A stretch of DNA of 64,000 nucleotides from NCBI RefSeq assembly GCF_030295385.1, contig NZ_AP027079.1, positions 1,178,001 through 1,242,000 on the forward strand. Reading direction: 5' to 3'. Made by a program: the position numbers and the translations under genes. Of this stretch, positions 63,308 to 64,000 are shown piece by piece (the stretch's first letter is position 1; each line of letters opens with the position of its first letter). This stretch comes from Geothrix oryzae. GTDB taxonomy: Bacteria > Acidobacteriota > Holophagae > Holophagales > Holophagaceae. The notes under the pieces were generated by a model, which had not been told where the DNA came from, made no database searches, and worked only from the letters and a program-made list of their open reading frames with translations.

Positions 63308-63629
63308 CGAAACGCTTGTGCTGGGGCGCTTTCGCCCCTCTTTCCACGCCGCTCAAGGGCTTTTTGGCTGTCAATGCGAAAGAAAGCGAAAATGTGGAAA
63401 ACCCCGGCTCGGGATTGCTCGGCAGATTCTGCTAATGTCGTCAATATAAGTATTGAATATAAAGAAGATGAATAGATTGCAATTTCGCTTTCCGGGCTAG
63501 GGAAATCTGTCTTTCGACTGGATTTAGACCCTCCGGAAGGCCCTAATCCACAGGCTTTTCCACAGGCCCTTGAGACGGCTTCGTAACTACCTGGAAAAGC
63601 TCATGTGACAGCGGCGTGACGAAACCGGA
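63308..63629. other. AT-rich non-coding region with DnaA-box-like nonamers (possible origin or DnaA-binding site)
   Basis: This 322-bp gap has no supportable gene. The segment around 63433-63490 is strikingly AT-rich for this DNA. Three sites each differ by one base from the DnaA box TTATCCACA: TTTTCCACA on the minus strand at 63393-63401, TAATCCACA at 63544-63552 and TTTTCCACA at 63556-63564 (the last two 12 bp apart in the same direction). No dnaA, dnaN or gidA gene is present in the window. A terminator for smc (63323-63344) lies at its left end. Confidence 0.5.
63323..63344 (+). terminator. Probable terminator of smc
   Basis: A 6-bp GC stem (GGGGCG / CGCCCC) with a CTTT loop is followed by TCTTTCC, 16 bp past the smc stop. 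The stem is short but the position fits. Confidence 0.55.
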
Positions 63630-64000
63630 TCAGCCTTCCATGCCGGCCGCGAGGAATTCCGGCCTCAGCCATTCCCGCAGCGTCTCTTCCCCGACACCGA
63701 GGTTGGCGAGGTGCTCGGTGGCCATCTTCAGGCTCTGGCCTTCGTCGCTGCAGATGAGCAGGCGCTGCTTCCAGGCCTCGATGGCCCGGCCGCGCAGCTC
63801 CGGTTCGCCGTTGTCCATGCGCTTCTCGAGGACGAAGCCCAGGTTGTTGGCGGCCTTGCGGTGCTGGGGCTCGAGGGCGAGGGCCTTCTCGTAGGCCTCG
63901 GTGGCCTCCTTCCAGCGATCCGTGACTTCCAGGGCCACGCCCCGGGCGTTCCAGACATCGGAATCCTCGGGGGCCAGGGCCATGGCCTGCTCCACCATCT
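63630..64000 (-). CDS. TPR-repeat protein, C-terminal part (5' end outside window)
   Basis: At least 122 C-terminal residues are visible; the frame stays open to the window edge. One or two TPR units are clear (VWNARGVALEVTDRWKEATE followed by AYEKALALEPQHRKAANNLG). A helical segment with WKQRLLICSDEGQSLKMATE ends in LREWLRPEFLAAGM. It is probably a protein-interaction scaffold. No function can be given from this fragment. The gene reads toward smc and is separated from it by the AT-rich non-coding region. Confidence 0.75.
   Translation of the reverse strand, partial: MVEQAMALAPEDSDVWNARGVALEVTDRWKEATEAYEKALALEPQHRKAANNLGFVLEKRMDNGEPELRGRAIEAWKQRLLICSDEGQSLKMATEHLANLGVGEETLREWLRPEFLAAGMEG

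Overview
The window is a 64 kb stretch of GC-rich, tightly packed chromosome from a diderm (Gram-negative type) bacterium. LpxK, a secretin, TolQ, a flagellar P-ring chaperone (FlgA), Tat genes and several lipoproteins all imply an outer membrane. The combination of a LivM-LivG fusion, a fused AroD-AroE, NHL-repeat lipoproteins, DcuA-type and DASS carboxylate carriers and DnaE-family genes of this type suggests Acidobacteriota, probably Holophagae (Geothrix/Holophaga-like). That placement is inference; no rRNA gene is present to test it. I see no insertion sequence, prophage, CRISPR array or rRNA operon, so this looks like core chromosome with little recent transfer.

Layout. 0-10 kb: the 3' end of a DnaE-family polymerase gene, exported or lipoprotein genes (fibronectin-like lipoprotein, DUF2911-TPR, alpha/beta hydrolase, SPOR-NlpC/P60), a cold-shock protein, flgF-flgG-flgA and a histidine-rich DUF1292 protein. 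10-18.5 kb: tandem VOC protein, a swivel-first aconitase-family enzyme, PAP2 phosphatase converging on DgkA, an L,D-transpeptidase/Mur-ligase fusion, an outer-membrane protein and mazG. 18.5-26.8 kb: NHL-repeat lipoprotein, D-malate/tartrate dehydrogenase beside two unrelated dicarboxylate carriers, then fused aroDE. 26.8-31 kb: a four-gene unit (degenerate NtrC-like regulator, MoxR ATPase, RodZ-like protein, helical-repeat protein) whose genes all overlap by ATGA, then tRNA-Gly. 31-36 kb: branched-chain amino-acid ABC transporter (livK-livH-livMG-livF). 36-45 kb: lpxK, fRMsr-like gene, a cNMP/FHA protein, etfBA, murG, tatAC, an AtuA-like protein and UDP-glucose dehydrogenase. 45-52 kb: tolQ, a polysaccharide deacetylase that seems to start with CTG, yaaA, a DUF309 gene and nadB, all with 4-nt overlaps, then sdaA and a SHOCT protein. 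52-59.6 kb: YrdC/YciO protein, NUDIX hydrolase, rpsO, tRNA-Leu and a type IV pilus/type II secretion-like operon (pilM-N-O-P, secretin, pseudopilin). 59.8-64 kb: smc, a 320-bp AT-rich non-coding region with DnaA-box-like sites, and a TPR gene running off the edge.

How the genes work together. Much of the window serves the cell envelope: lipid carrier or diacylglycerol turnover (PAP2, DgkA), lipid A (LpxK), peptidoglycan synthesis, recycling and hydrolysis (MurG, LDT-Mur fusion, NlpC/P60), shape or envelope tension (RodZ-like, TolQ), sugar nucleotides (UDP-glucose dehydrogenase) and surface appendages (flagellum, pilus or secretin). Metabolic genes point to growth on organic acids and amino acids (Dcu, DASS, DmlA, Liv, SdaA, EtfBA).

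The most notable object is the 666-residue protein joining a YkuD L,D-transpeptidase domain to a MurC/Mpl-type ligase without a signal peptide. It may couple stem-peptide trimming to re-ligation in the cytoplasm. Other unusual objects are the swivel-first aconitase, the coiled-coil insertion in the DASS carrier, the non-AUG deacetylase start, the NtrC-like regulator lacking GAFTGA, and the DnaA-box region after smc.
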